Of a stretch of DNA of 64,000 nt, positions 1 to 10,922 are shown piece after piece. The notes below the pieces were generated by a model. That model did not search any database. It had not been told where the DNA came from and saw only the letters and a program-made list of their open reading frames with translations. How positions within the stretch are numbered: position 1 is the stretch's first letter; each line of letters begins with the position of its first letter. The stretch is from Streptomyces sp. RKAG290 (GTDB lineage: Bacteria > Actinomycetota > Actinomycetes > Streptomycetales > Streptomycetaceae), in contig NZ_JAJOZC010000001.1 of the NCBI RefSeq assembly GCF_023701695.1, positions 3,719,894 through 3,783,893 of the forward strand, read 5' to 3'. The position numbers were made by a program, and so were the translations under genes.

Positions 1-1623
<1,623 letters not shown>

Positions 1624-1776
1624 CCGCGGCGCACGCCATCCCGGCCCGGAACGCGTCGGCGGCCCCGGTCCCCACCTGCTGGATATCAGCTTGTGGCGGA
1701 TCGGGGCCGTGCGGGCTTGCCATGCCCCGCCCGGCATGGGAGAGGATGGCAGCCAACCGCACGAAGGGAAATTACG

Positions 1777-2355
1777 GTGAGCATCGATCCGTCCTCGATT
1801 CCTAACTTCGGGGGCCAGCCCGAACCGCAGGCGGCAGGACCGGAGGGCCCCGTCGTCCCTGACCAGGACCTCGTGAAGCAGCTTCTGGAGCAGATGGAGC
1901 TGAAGTACGTCGTCGACGACGAGGGCGACCTCGCCGCGCCGTGGGAAGACTTCCGCACGTACTTCATGTTCCGTGGCGAGGGCGAGCAGCAGGTCTTCTC
2001 GGTCCGTACGTTCTACGACCGCCCGCACGACACGGACCAGCGTCCGGTCCTGCTCGACGCGATCGACGACTGGAACCGCCGGACCCTGTGGCCCAAGGTC
2101 TACACGCACACGCACGAGCCCGAGGAGGGCGCCGAGGACACCGGCACCTCCGTCCGGCTGATCGGTGAGGCGCAGATGCTCATCGGCACCGGCGTCAGCC
2201 TGGAGCACTTCGTCTCCTCGACGGTCAGCTGGGTGCGGGCCTCGATCGAGTTCGACAAGTGGCTGCTGGAGCGTCTCGGCCTGGCCCCGGCCGACGAGAA
2301 CGCGGACGGCGCGCAGCCGGCGGACGGCACGGAGCAGGCCGCTCCGGACGCCTGA
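1777..2355 (+). CDS. YbjN-domain protein
   Basis: A 192-residue soluble protein related to the YbjN / type III secretion chaperone-like fold, which occurs widely in actinobacteria without a fixed biochemical role. I chose the GTG at 1777 because AAGGGA lies 7 bases upstream and the sequence before it in the same frame looks non-coding; an earlier in-frame start at 1693 exists. The N-terminus is a Pro/Gly-rich tail, the core (about residues 25-150) is mixed alpha/beta, and the C-terminus is Asp/Ala-rich. It follows clpB in the same direction across a 153-bp gap and ends before a strong terminator, so it is probably its own transcription unit. The function is unknown. Confidence 0.8.
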   Translation: MSIDPSSIPNFGGQPEPQAAGPEGPVVPDQDLVKQLLEQMELKYVVDDEGDLAAPWEDFRTYFMFRGEGEQQVFSVRTFYDRPHDTDQRPVLLDAIDDWNRRTLWPKVYTHTHEPEEGAEDTGTSVRLIGEAQMLIGTGVSLEHFVSSTVSWVRASIEFDKWLLERLGLAPADENADGAQPADGTEQAAPDA

Positions 2356-2374
2356 TCCCCGGCGCGGAACAACA

Positions 2375-2420
2375 GCCCGGCGCGGGGAGCGGTCCGATCG
2401 GACCGCTCCCCGCGCCGGGC
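2375..2420 (+). terminator. Terminator after the YbjN-like gene
   Basis: A perfect 46-base palindrome (arms 2375-2397 and 2398-2420, with CGATCG at the centre) followed by TTTCTC. It lies between this gene and the convergent hydrolase gene, so it can serve both strands. Confidence 0.9.
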
Positions 2421-2512
2421 TTTCTCACAGGCTCTTCAGCCCGGGTGACCGCCTCGGCCGGCACGGGCCGCTCCGCGGAGCAGTCCCTGAGCTGCCGCGT
2501 GCCGGCGTGGCG

Positions 2513-3712
2513 TCAGCGAGCCGCCGTGGGCCGGCCCTCGCAGAGCGCCGTCTCGACGGCGTCCCGCATGTCGTCGTCCTGGGCATCCGTGCCGCCCGGG
2601 TCGACGTTCACCATGGCCGTCGCCCGTCTGCCGTCGGCGGTGGCGCCGCCCAGGGTCTCGTACCCGAAGATGTCGCCGCCGTGGCCCCAGTAGACGCCGC
2701 CGCAGGGCAGCTGCCGGCCTTCCAGGCCCAGGCCGTAGTACCGGCCGTCCGTACCGGGGTGCGACGGGGGCGTCATCATCTCCTTGAGCTGCGCCGGACG
2801 TAGCAGCCTGCCGCCCACGAGCGCGCCCAGGAAGCGGTTGAGATCGGATGCGCTGGATATCATCTCGCCGGAAGCGCCCGCGACCGACGGGTTGATCGCG
2901 GTGACGTCCATCAGTGGCGCGTCCGGGCCCGGCCGTGCGTATCCGCGGGGGTGCGGGCCGAAGATCGCCGGGCTGTCACCCGGTACGGACGTCGCGTGCA
3001 GCCCGAGCGGCCTGATGATGCGTCGGCGGATCTCCTTGCCGTAGGTGTGGCCGGTCACCTTTTCGATGAGCATGCCGGCCAGCAGGTAGTTGGTGTTGGA
3101 GTACTTCCAGCTCTTGCCGGGCGGGCGGAAGGCCGGCTGGTGGGCGAGGGCCAGGTCCACCAGGTCGCGGGTGTCGTGGTGGGCGAGAGGGTCCTTGAGG
3201 ATGTCCTGCGGGCTGAGGTAGGTGAGGTAGTCGGGCAGGCCGCTGGTGTGCTGCAGCAACTGCCGGACGGTGATCACCCGCCCGTCGCCGCCGGGGCCGC
3301 GGACGACGCCCGGCAGGTAGCGCTCAACCGGCGCATCCAGGGCCACGCGGTGCTTGCCCACCAGTTGCAGCACGACCGTCGCCACGAACGGCTTGGTCAT
3401 GCTGCCGATCCGGAACCTGCTGTCGCCGCGCACCGGCGTCTGTGCCGGCACGTCCGCGACACCGCTGGTCAGCGACGAGCTGCCGTGCCGGCCACTCGTC
3501 CCGATGAGTGCCCCGGGCGCACCGTCCACGGTGGTCAGCCGGTGCAGGAGCGCGCGCAGCCGGGCGTCGTCCGGGGCGTGGGTGGAGGGTGCGGCCGCGG
3601 ATACGGCCGCGGGTGACGCGGCGGCGACGTTTCCCGGCAGCATGCCTCCCAGGACGCCGGCCGCCACGGCCAGCGTGAGGGCTCCACCCAGCGTGCGCTT
3701 GTACTTGGTCAC
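2513..3712 (-). CDS. Secreted serine hydrolase, beta-lactamase/D-Ala-D-Ala carboxypeptidase family
   Basis: Probable extracytoplasmic penicillin-binding-type hydrolase (class C beta-lactamase fold, PF00144), acting on peptidoglycan stem peptides or small esters and amides. The GTG at 3712 is chosen because GGAGG sits 8 bases upstream; it gives 399 residues that open with a lysine-rich n-region and a hydrophobic Ala/Gly/Val stretch typical of a Sec signal peptide (residues 1-33). The nucleophile motif is S104-M-T-K107, the second motif is YSN in WKYSNTNY, and HGG near residue 347 takes the place of KTG. It is convergent with the YbjN-like gene. The exact substrate cannot be told from sequence. 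Streptomyces carry many paralogues, including DD-peptidases and esterases. Confidence 0.9.
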   Translation of the reverse strand: MTKYKRTLGGALTLAVAAGVLGGMLPGNVAAASPAAVSAAAPSTHAPDDARLRALLHRLTTVDGAPGALIGTSGRHGSSSLTSGVADVPAQTPVRGDSRFRIGSMTKPFVATVVLQLVGKHRVALDAPVERYLPGVVRGPGGDGRVITVRQLLQHTSGLPDYLTYLSPQDILKDPLAHHDTRDLVDLALAHQPAFRPPGKSWKYSNTNYLLAGMLIEKVTGHTYGKEIRRRIIRPLGLHATSVPGDSPAIFGPHPRGYARPGPDAPLMDVTAINPSVAGASGEMISSASDLNRFLGALVGGRLLRPAQLKEMMTPPSHPGTDGRYYGLGLEGRQLPCGGVYWGHGGDIFGYETLGGATADGRRATAMVNVDPGGTDAQDDDMRDAVETALCEGRPTAAR

Positions 3713-3905
3713 GTGTTCTACCTCCGTCGTAGCGAGCCCGGTCACCGCTGTCGAGGCGGTCGGCGCGGAGCGGCGAACCCTCGCCTCCCCGCGCCTGGCT
3801 CACGATGCCCGAACGGTGCCGGCCCGCACGATGGGGTGGTCATCCGGAACGGTGGTAGGGGCAGCCCCCGTGTCGCGGCCCCTGCCTCAACGCCCTTCGG
3901 GCCGC

Positions 3906-5066
<1,161 letters not shown>

Positions 5067-5353
5067 GTCTCCACCGTTCTCACTCGGGTACCCGTCGCGT
5101 CTCTGGGGACCATCCTGACTCATGGGCGCTCCTGCCCCCGTGCGGTGCGGGAAGCGCGAGGACCGTCGTGCCGAACGCGGCGGGGCGAGGGTCGAGCAGC
5201 GGTCGTCGCTGCGTCATGACCGCCATCCGGCGCGGAAGCTCTGGAGTTGCTCAAGTCTGCTTTGGCCGCGTGGGGGTGAGGGCATCCCTCCCCCACGCAG
5301 GAATCGGTGCGAAGCGGGGGACTCGCTTCGGGGGACGGAAGGACGTGGGATCC

Positions 5354-5662
5354 GTGAAGGGATTTCTCGTAGTAGCGATCGTGATCGTGGCCGTGGTGGT
5401 GCTCGTGTCCGCGATGGTCTCCGCCGGGAGCCGCGGCAAGTCGTCCGGCCGGGGCCGGCGCAGCGGCGCGGTCGGCGGCGGGGCGGCGGGCGGCAGCTGG
5501 TGGGCGGGCGGCGGAGGCGGCTCGTCGTGCGGCAGCGGCAGCGGCCATTCGGGCGGTCACTCGGGCGGCCACTCCGGTGGCCACTCGTGTGGCGGGGGTT
5601 CCTCGTGCGGCGGCGGTTCGTCGTGCGGGGGCGGCGGGGGCGGATGCGGCGGAGGCAGCTGA
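5354..5662 (+). CDS. Small Cys/Gly/Ser/His-rich single-TM protein
   Basis: A 102-residue protein that I do not recognise as a named family. Residues 3-23 are one very hydrophobic helix (LVVAIVIVAVVVLVSAMV), followed by a short Arg/Lys/Ser stretch, so the orientation is probably N-out with the tail in the cytoplasm, or a signal anchor. From about residue 45 the sequence is almost only Gly, Ser, His and Cys: HSGG is repeated, then Cys occurs every 6-7 residues in GGGSSC-type units. Start: GTG at 5354 with GGAAGGA about 10 bases upstream. A strong terminator follows, so it is transcribed alone. The spaced Cys/His could bind metal or form disulfides. Similar Gly/Cys tails end some actinobacterial membrane proteins. 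Confidence 0.7.
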   Translation: MKGFLVVAIVIVAVVVLVSAMVSAGSRGKSSGRGRRSGAVGGGAAGGSWWAGGGGGSSCGSGSGHSGGHSGGHSGGHSCGGGSSCGGGSSCGGGGGGCGGGS

Positions 5663-5714
5663 CACGGGGCAGCTGGTCCGCGACCGGGCAGGTGCACGAC
5701 GCCCGGTACCCGCG

Positions 5715-5755
5715 AAGGTGTCCGGCGGGACTTCGGGTCCCGCCGGACACCTTTT
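5715..5755 (+). terminator. Terminator after the Cys/Gly-rich gene
   Basis: A perfect stem of about 17 bp (AAGGTGTCCGGCGGGAC and its complement) with a TTCGG loop, followed by a run of five T. This is a textbook intrinsic terminator. Confidence 0.93.
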
Positions 5756-5998
5756 TGCCGGGCCGTGCCGCGAGTTACCGGTGAACAGGTGAACCGGAAG
5801 GCCCCCGAGGGGATGGAAACCACGCCAAGTTGGGCAAAAACGCTGTGAGTGAGGCGTAGTTCGTGATTCCCTCGGTTGAGAGAACATTCAGCCCTCGGAC
5901 CCCAGTTGGACCTGATCGGGCGCTTCCCACCTCCCACGTGCACCACGTCGGGGGCGTCCCCTGTCCATGTGTCCATGTGTGTTTTGCGGAGCCGACCC

Positions 5999-6520
5999 AT
6001 GCTCACGACCCTCCATACGGCCTATTCCGACACCCGTGCCGCCGATCTCGCCTGGGCGCTGGGGCGCGAACCGCTCCCGGCTCTCGCCGTGCTCGACCTT
6101 CATCTCGCCGGTGCCCAACTGCAGTTGCGGCTGCTCGGCGCCTCCCATCAGGTGCTCCTGGAGGAGGACGGCGGCAACTGTTCCGAGACCGTCGCCTGCA
6201 TCCCCGGCAGCAGCACACCGCTTCCCCTGGGTGTCGCCAAGCGGGTCGGGGACTGGGAGTACGACTTCGCGGCACACGTCGAGACGCTCAGCGCCGGTTC
6301 GTTCGCGGGCCGCGCGCAGGAACTCCTGGCGCTCGTCGCCGAACACCCCCACGGGCTCGCCGGGACCTTCCCCGGCAGCCCGCACGCCTTCACCGCCATG
6401 CTCGCCCAGCGGACCGAGGGGCAGGTGCGGTGGCGCACCTGGCATGCGTATCCGCAGGACGGACAACTGGTGGTGACGCGCACCCGGGTGGGCGTGCGGA
6501 TGCCGGCAGCCGTGCTGTGA
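5999..6520 (+). CDS. DUF2617 family protein
   Basis: A 173-residue cytoplasmic protein of the DUF2617 family, which has no assigned biochemical function. The ATG at 5999 is preferred to the upstream in-frame ATG at 5876 because a GGAG lies about 8 bases before it, and the extra N-terminus would be unlike the rest in composition. Conserved blocks include an early DLAWALG segment, a central GSSTPLPLG segment and a C-terminal RWRTWHAYP segment. The protein ends 84 bp before the aminopropyltransferase gene in the same direction. This pairing may mean a shared process (inference). Confidence 0.82.
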   Translation: MLTTLHTAYSDTRAADLAWALGREPLPALAVLDLHLAGAQLQLRLLGASHQVLLEEDGGNCSETVACIPGSSTPLPLGVAKRVGDWEYDFAAHVETLSAGSFAGRAQELLALVAEHPHGLAGTFPGSPHAFTAMLAQRTEGQVRWRTWHAYPQDGQLVVTRTRVGVRMPAAVL

Positions 6521-6604
6521 CGGGGGCCAACTCCGTTGCGAGTGCTCCACTTACACCCTTGTGGGTGACAAGCGGCGACGTGTCAGTGACGTAGCGTTCG
6601 CGGC

Positions 6605-8203
6605 ATGATCGACCAGCAGGTGTCGCTGCGAGGGGGCGCGGCGCGGCTTCCCGTACGGCCGAGGACCGGTCGGTACCTCGTGCTGGCCGCGGTCTTCATC
6701 TGCGCCGCCTGCGGTCTGGTGTACGAGCTCGAACTGGTCGCGCTCGCCTCCTACCTGATCGGCGACTCCGTCACCCAGGCCTCCGTGGTGCTCTCCGTGA
6801 TGGTGTTCGCCATGGGCATCGGCTCGCTGCTCGCGAAACGTTTGCGCAGCCGTGCCGCCGTCGGCTTCGGCCTGATCGAGGCCGCGCTCGCGCTGGTCGG
6901 CGGCTCCTCCGCACTGGTGCTCTACGCGACGTTCGCCTGGATCGGGGAGTCGCGGTACGCCCTGGTCGGGTTCTCGCTGGCGATCGGGGTCCTGATCGGG
7001 GCGGAGATCCCGCTGCTGATGACGCTGATCCAGCGGGTCGACCGGCAGGACGCGGGCGGCGCCGTCGCCGACCTGTTCGCGGCGGACTACGTGGGAGCGC
7101 TGGTCGGGGGACTGGCGTTCCCGTTCCTGCTGCTGCCGATGCTCGGACAGCTGACCGGGGCGCTGTTCACCGGTGCCGTCAACGCCGCGGCGGGCGGGGC
7201 GCTGGTGCTGTGGCTGTTCCGGCGGGACCTCACGTGCCGTTCGCGCTGGCTGCTGATCGGCGCCAATGTGACGGTGATCGCCGTGCTGGCCACGGCCGCG
7301 GTGCTCGCGGACGACTTCGAGCAGGCCGCGAGGCGGGCGGTGTACGGCGACCGGGTGCGGGTCGCGATGCGGACCGACGTGCAGGAGGTGGTGCTGACCG
7401 GCGCGGGCCGCAGCTCCCTCGACCTCTATCTGGACGGGCGGCTGCTGGTCAGCTCGCGCGACGAGTTCCGGTACCACGAGGCGCTGGTGCACCCGGTGAT
7501 GAACGGGCCGCACGCGCGGGTGTTGATCCTGGGCGGCGGTGACGGCCTGGCGGCCCGCGAGGTGCTGCGCTACGCCGACGTCCGGAGCGTCACCGTGGTG
7601 GAGCTGGACCCCGCCGTCACCCGATTGGCCCGTACGGACCACGCGCTCTCCGCACTGAACGCGCACGCCTACCGAGACCCCCGGCTGACGGCCGTGACGG
7701 GGGACGCGTTCACCTGGCTGCGGTCGGCGCACGGCCGCTACGACGCGGTGATCTCGGATCTGCCTGACCCGGGGATCTCGGCCAGCACGAAGCTCTACTC
7801 GGCGGAGTTCTACGGCCTGGTGTCCGAGGCCCTCGCGCCGGGCGGCAGGCTGGTGGTGCACGGGGGTTCGCCGGTCGGCCGGCCGCACACGTTCTGGACG
7901 GTCGAGGCGTCGATGCGGGCGGCGGGGCTGCGCACCCGCCCCTACCGGATCGGCGGCCGGTGCGCCGGAGCCGCGGTGGGCGCGGGCCGGGCCACCGGAC
8001 GGCCCACGAAGGCGCACGGCTGGGGGTTCGTGCTGGCCGGACCGGGCCGGACGCCGGCGCTGGGCCTGGACCCGGGGGCGCCGGAGCTGAGGTCCCTGAC
8101 GCAGCCCGCGCTCCAGGAGGCGGGGCGGCGGGCGGAGGCCGGACGGCTGCGGGGGCAGGCTCCCTCCACGCTGGTGCACCCGCGGTACTGGGAGGAGCCG
8201 TGA
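6605..8203 (+). CDS. Membrane-bound polyamine aminopropyltransferase (spermidine synthase-like)
   Basis: A 532-residue fusion of an N-terminal integral membrane domain (about residues 20-225, seven or so hydrophobic segments) and a C-terminal spermidine-synthase-like Rossmann domain (about 240-460). The catalytic part carries ILGGGDGLAAREVL, VVELDPAV and DLPDPG, matching the binding loops for decarboxylated S-adenosylmethionine and polyamine. The family transfers aminopropyl groups to polyamine acceptors, but the role of the membrane half is unknown. A TAGCGT -10 element at 6592-6597 ends 7 bases before the ATG and no Shine-Dalgarno is visible, so the mRNA is probably leaderless. The C-terminus continues in a Gly/Arg/Ala-rich tail of about 70 residues. 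Confidence 0.88.
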   Translation: MIDQQVSLRGGAARLPVRPRTGRYLVLAAVFICAACGLVYELELVALASYLIGDSVTQASVVLSVMVFAMGIGSLLAKRLRSRAAVGFGLIEAALALVGGSSALVLYATFAWIGESRYALVGFSLAIGVLIGAEIPLLMTLIQRVDRQDAGGAVADLFAADYVGALVGGLAFPFLLLPMLGQLTGALFTGAVNAAAGGALVLWLFRRDLTCRSRWLLIGANVTVIAVLATAAVLADDFEQAARRAVYGDRVRVAMRTDVQEVVLTGAGRSSLDLYLDGRLLVSSRDEFRYHEALVHPVMNGPHARVLILGGGDGLAAREVLRYADVRSVTVVELDPAVTRLARTDHALSALNAHAYRDPRLTAVTGDAFTWLRSAHGRYDAVISDLPDPGISASTKLYSAEFYGLVSEALAPGGRLVVHGGSPVGRPHTFWTVEASMRAAGLRTRPYRIGGRCAGAAVGAGRATGRPTKAHGWGFVLAGPGRTPALGLDPGAPELRSLTQPALQEAGRRAEAGRLRGQAPSTLVHPRYWEEP

Positions 8204-8288
8204 GCGGTGCGTGCCGCAGGCGTGGGGGGTGGCTCCGGAGGCGCGGAAGCGGTGACGTGGTGGCCGGGGCTGAGTAGGCTCGGTTTCC

Positions 8289-9260
8289 ATGGAGCATGAG
8301 GTGTTCGTTCCGGTTCCGGTCCCCGCCCTTCGGCGGGCGCTGGTCGATCCTGCCCGGGTCGCGCGCTGTGTGCCGGGGCTTCAGCAGGACGCCGACGCGT
8401 CCGCGGGCCCGCTGGCCGGCCGGCTCAAGGTGCGGGTCGGCGGCCACACCATCACCTACCGCGGCGCGCTGCGGCTCACCCCGCTGACGGACGGGCCGCA
8501 GGGGGACTCCGGGTACGCGGTGTCCGTGGCCGGCGAGGGTGCCGAGGCCCGCGGCAGCGGTTCCGCGAAGCTGGCACTGACCGTCCGCCTGACGGAGCGG
8601 GAGGACGGCACGGCGATCGCTTTCGAGGGCACGGTGAGCGGCGACGGCCGTCTGGTGGAGCTGGACGCGGCGGCCGCGCTCGCGGCGGCCCACCGCCTGC
8701 TGGACCGGTTCGCCCAGCAGCTGGTGACGGAGGCGCTCGCCGCCCACGTGGAGGCGGACGAGGCGTCGGGTGTGCTGGGGGGCGATGCCGCCGGTTCCGG
8801 CCCCGGCCCCGATTCCGGCGGGCAGGCCGTCGATCAGGACGAGCAGGCCGTCGGTGAAGCGGTGGAGAAGGCCATCGAGGAGGCCGCCGAGGAGGCGGAC
8901 GAGGAGGTCCCGCCCACTCATGACGCCGCCGCCGACGAGGCGCCGGCCGGGGAGCAGCCGCCGCCGGACAAGGCCTCCGTCTTCGACACCCCGGTGGCGC
9001 CGTCGTCGATGGACCCGGTCGCCGGGATCGAGTTCACCGTCCCGGACGAGCCTCCGGCCGAGGCCGCGCATGCCCGGCGCACCATGATCGGGCGCAGTGC
9101 CGAAGAGGTCGACCACGCCCCGCCGCGCGGCCGGTACGCCCCCGTGCCGTCGCCCGACTCGACCGGTGCGGGCGCCACGCTCCGCTGGGTGGCCCCGGCA
9201 GCCGCCCTCGCCCTCGCCTCCGCCGTGGTCGTCGGACGGGCACTGCGGCGCCGGAGGTAG
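8289..9260 (+). CDS. SRPBCC (CoxG-like) protein with C-terminal TM anchor
   Basis: A 323-residue protein. Residues 1-150 match the SRPBCC/carbon-monoxide-dehydrogenase subunit G fold, starting MEHEVFVPVPVPALRRALVDPARVARCVPG. It continues into a long acidic Glu/Ala/Pro-rich linker (about 155-290) and ends with one TM helix (APAAALALASAVVVGRAL) and an Arg-rich tail, so the SRPBCC domain would face the cytoplasm. SRPBCC domains bind small hydrophobic ligands, and CoxG proteins help assemble or anchor molybdenum hydroxylases, but no CoxMSL genes are nearby. TAGGCT at 8275-8280 ends 8 bases before the ATG, suggesting a leaderless transcript. Confidence 0.83.
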   Translation: MEHEVFVPVPVPALRRALVDPARVARCVPGLQQDADASAGPLAGRLKVRVGGHTITYRGALRLTPLTDGPQGDSGYAVSVAGEGAEARGSGSAKLALTVRLTEREDGTAIAFEGTVSGDGRLVELDAAAALAAAHRLLDRFAQQLVTEALAAHVEADEASGVLGGDAAGSGPGPDSGGQAVDQDEQAVGEAVEKAIEEAAEEADEEVPPTHDAAADEAPAGEQPPPDKASVFDTPVAPSSMDPVAGIEFTVPDEPPAEAAHARRTMIGRSAEEVDHAPPRGRYAPVPSPDSTGAGATLRWVAPAAALALASAVVVGRALRRRR

Positions 9261-9281
9261 CCGCGCCAGTAGTGTCGTCCT

Positions 9282-10079
9282 GTGAGCAGCAGCGAGAAGG
9301 ACGTCCGGCTGTCCGTCGGCGACGCAGAGTTGACCGTGAGCCCCACCAATGGCTGCCGTATCAGCAGCCTGCGGATCGGTGGCACCGAACTGCTGCGGCA
9401 GGGGGAGCGGTACGGCTGCTTCCCGATGGTGCCGTGGTGCGGGCGAACCGAGAACGGGCAGTTCCACAACGGCGATGTCCTGCATCAGATGCCGTTGACC
9501 GCCCCGCCGCACGCCATCCACGGCACCGGCCGTGACACGGCCTGGAGCATCGCCCGGGAGGGTGCGACGGAGGCGGCGTTCTACTACGACCTGGCCGACC
9601 CCTGGCCGTATCCGGGCCGGGTGACGCAGACCTTCGAACTCGCCGAGGACTCCCTCACGTTGGCGTTCGGCATCGAGACGTACGGGGACTCCTTCCCGGC
9701 GCAGGCCGGCTGGCACCCCTGGTTCCGGCGCAGCCTGGACAGCGGCGAGGACGTCCGGATCGACTTCGACGCCGACTGGCAGGAGGAGCGGGGCGAGAAC
9801 CACCTGCCGACCGGCCGCCGGATCCCGCCGCTGGCCGGTCCGTGGGACGACGCCTTCGGGATGTCCGACGGTGTCCAGGTGACCCTCACCTGGCCGGAGC
9901 AGCTCGAGCTGACCGTGAAGAGCCCCTCCGAGTGGGTCGTGGTCTACGACGAGCAGGCCGAGGCGGTCTGTGTGGAGCCGCAGTCCGGCCCGCCGAACGG
10001 GCTGAACACCGCACCCCGCTACGTCACCCCGATCGAGCCCCTGGAGATCTCGACGACCTGGAGCTGGCGCAGGCTCTGA
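9282..10079 (+). CDS. Aldose 1-epimerase family protein
   Basis: A 265-residue galactose-mutarotase-fold protein. Visible elements are GCRISSLRIGGTELL near the N-terminus, the VPWCGRTENGQF segment that replaces the usual NRI region, the HAIHGTGRDTAW block with the conserved His, the QAGWHPWFRRSL block with the second His, and the C-terminal CVEPQSGPPNGLN with the likely catalytic Glu. It probably interconverts sugar anomers in the cytoplasm, with the actual sugar unknown. The start is GTG at 9282; TAGTGT at 9270-9275 ends 6 bases before it, so the mRNA is probably leaderless. The gap from the preceding stop is only 21 bp. Confidence 0.88.
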   Translation: MSSSEKDVRLSVGDAELTVSPTNGCRISSLRIGGTELLRQGERYGCFPMVPWCGRTENGQFHNGDVLHQMPLTAPPHAIHGTGRDTAWSIAREGATEAAFYYDLADPWPYPGRVTQTFELAEDSLTLAFGIETYGDSFPAQAGWHPWFRRSLDSGEDVRIDFDADWQEERGENHLPTGRRIPPLAGPWDDAFGMSDGVQVTLTWPEQLELTVKSPSEWVVVYDEQAEAVCVEPQSGPPNGLNTAPRYVTPIEPLEISTTWSWRRL

Positions 10080-10181
10080 CGCGCTGCGGCCCGGAGCCGG
10101 CACCGGCGCTGACGGCGATCGGGCGCGGGCGTCGCTCAGGTGCTGGTGATGACGTGGAAACGGGCGCCTATCCTCGTAGCC

Positions 10182-10721
10182 ATGACAGACGTACGCGCTG
10201 AGCTGCTGCAGCAGATCAAGGACAAGGCCGTTGTACACGGCAAGGTGACGCTCTCCTCCGGTCTTGAGGCGGACTGGTACATCGACCTGCGCCGCATCAC
10301 GCTGGACGGCAAGGCCGCTCCGATGGTCGGTCAGGTCATGCTCGACGCGACCGCCGAGCTCGACTACGACTGTGTCGGCGGGCTGACGCTGGGTGCCGAC
10401 CCGGTCGCCACCTCGATGCTGCACGCCTCCGCCGCCCGTGGCCGGGAGCTGGACGCGTTCGTCGTCCGCAAGGCGCAGAAGGCCCACGGGATGCAGCGCC
10501 GGATCGAGGGCGCTGAGGTCAAGGGCCGTCGCTGCCTGGTCGTCGAGGACACCTCGACGACCGGTGGCTCGCCGCTGACGGCCGTCGAGGCGGTCCGCGA
10601 GGCGGGCGGCGAGGTCGTCGCCGTCGCCGTGATCGTGGAGCGAGGTGCGGCTCCGGCCATCGCCGAGGCCGGCCTCCCCTATGTGCACGTCTACTCGGTT
10701 CCGGACCTCGACCTGTCCTGA
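10182..10721 (+). CDS. pyrE: Orotate phosphoribosyltransferase
   Basis: Converts orotate and PRPP to orotidine 5'-monophosphate in de novo pyrimidine synthesis. The 179-residue protein has the expected size. It shows the LSSGLEADWYIDLR substrate block, GGLTLGADPVA, the KAQKAHG loop, and the PRPP-binding signature CLVVEDTSTTGGS. The ATG at 10182 is preferred over an ATG at 10140: the family starts here, and a TATCCT -10 element (10169-10174) ends 7 bases before it, making a leaderless start likely. The gene ends 18 bp before the palindrome that carries the parS-like site. Other pyrimidine genes are not in this window. Confidence 0.96.
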   Translation: MTDVRAELLQQIKDKAVVHGKVTLSSGLEADWYIDLRRITLDGKAAPMVGQVMLDATAELDYDCVGGLTLGADPVATSMLHASAARGRELDAFVVRKAQKAHGMQRRIEGAEVKGRRCLVVEDTSTTGGSPLTAVEAVREAGGEVVAVAVIVERGAAPAIAEAGLPYVHVYSVPDLDLS

Positions 10722-10739
10722 CCTGCGGTTTCCTTCGAG

Positions 10740-10773
10740 GGCGGCCTGTTTCACGTGAAACAGGCCGCCTTTG
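10740..10773 (+). terminator. pyrE terminator palindrome containing the parS-like site
   Basis: A perfect 30-base palindrome (10740-10769) followed by TTTG. It would fold as a 12-15 bp stem and act as the pyrE terminator; its central 16 bases are the parS-like sequence annotated separately. Confidence 0.75.
10747..10762. other. parS: parS-type ParB binding site
   Basis: TGTTTCACGTGAAACA is a perfect match to the 16-bp parS centromere consensus known from Bacillus and shared in its 14-bp core by Streptomyces, where ParB loads to segregate origins. It is the only copy I noticed in the window. In Streptomyces these sites cluster around oriC, so its presence supports an origin-proximal location. 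The match is seen directly; binding is inferred. Confidence 0.85.
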
Positions 10774-10922
10774 TCGTATGTCCGCAGCGGACAGCGCCGA
10801 ATGCTGGGGGAATACACCGGGTGGAGCCGAGGCCAGAGTCTGGGAAGATGGGGGCGACGATGACGTCGCCCCCAGGTCAGGGAACCAGCACCGCACACCC
10901 GCACATCCCAAGGAGCGGACAG

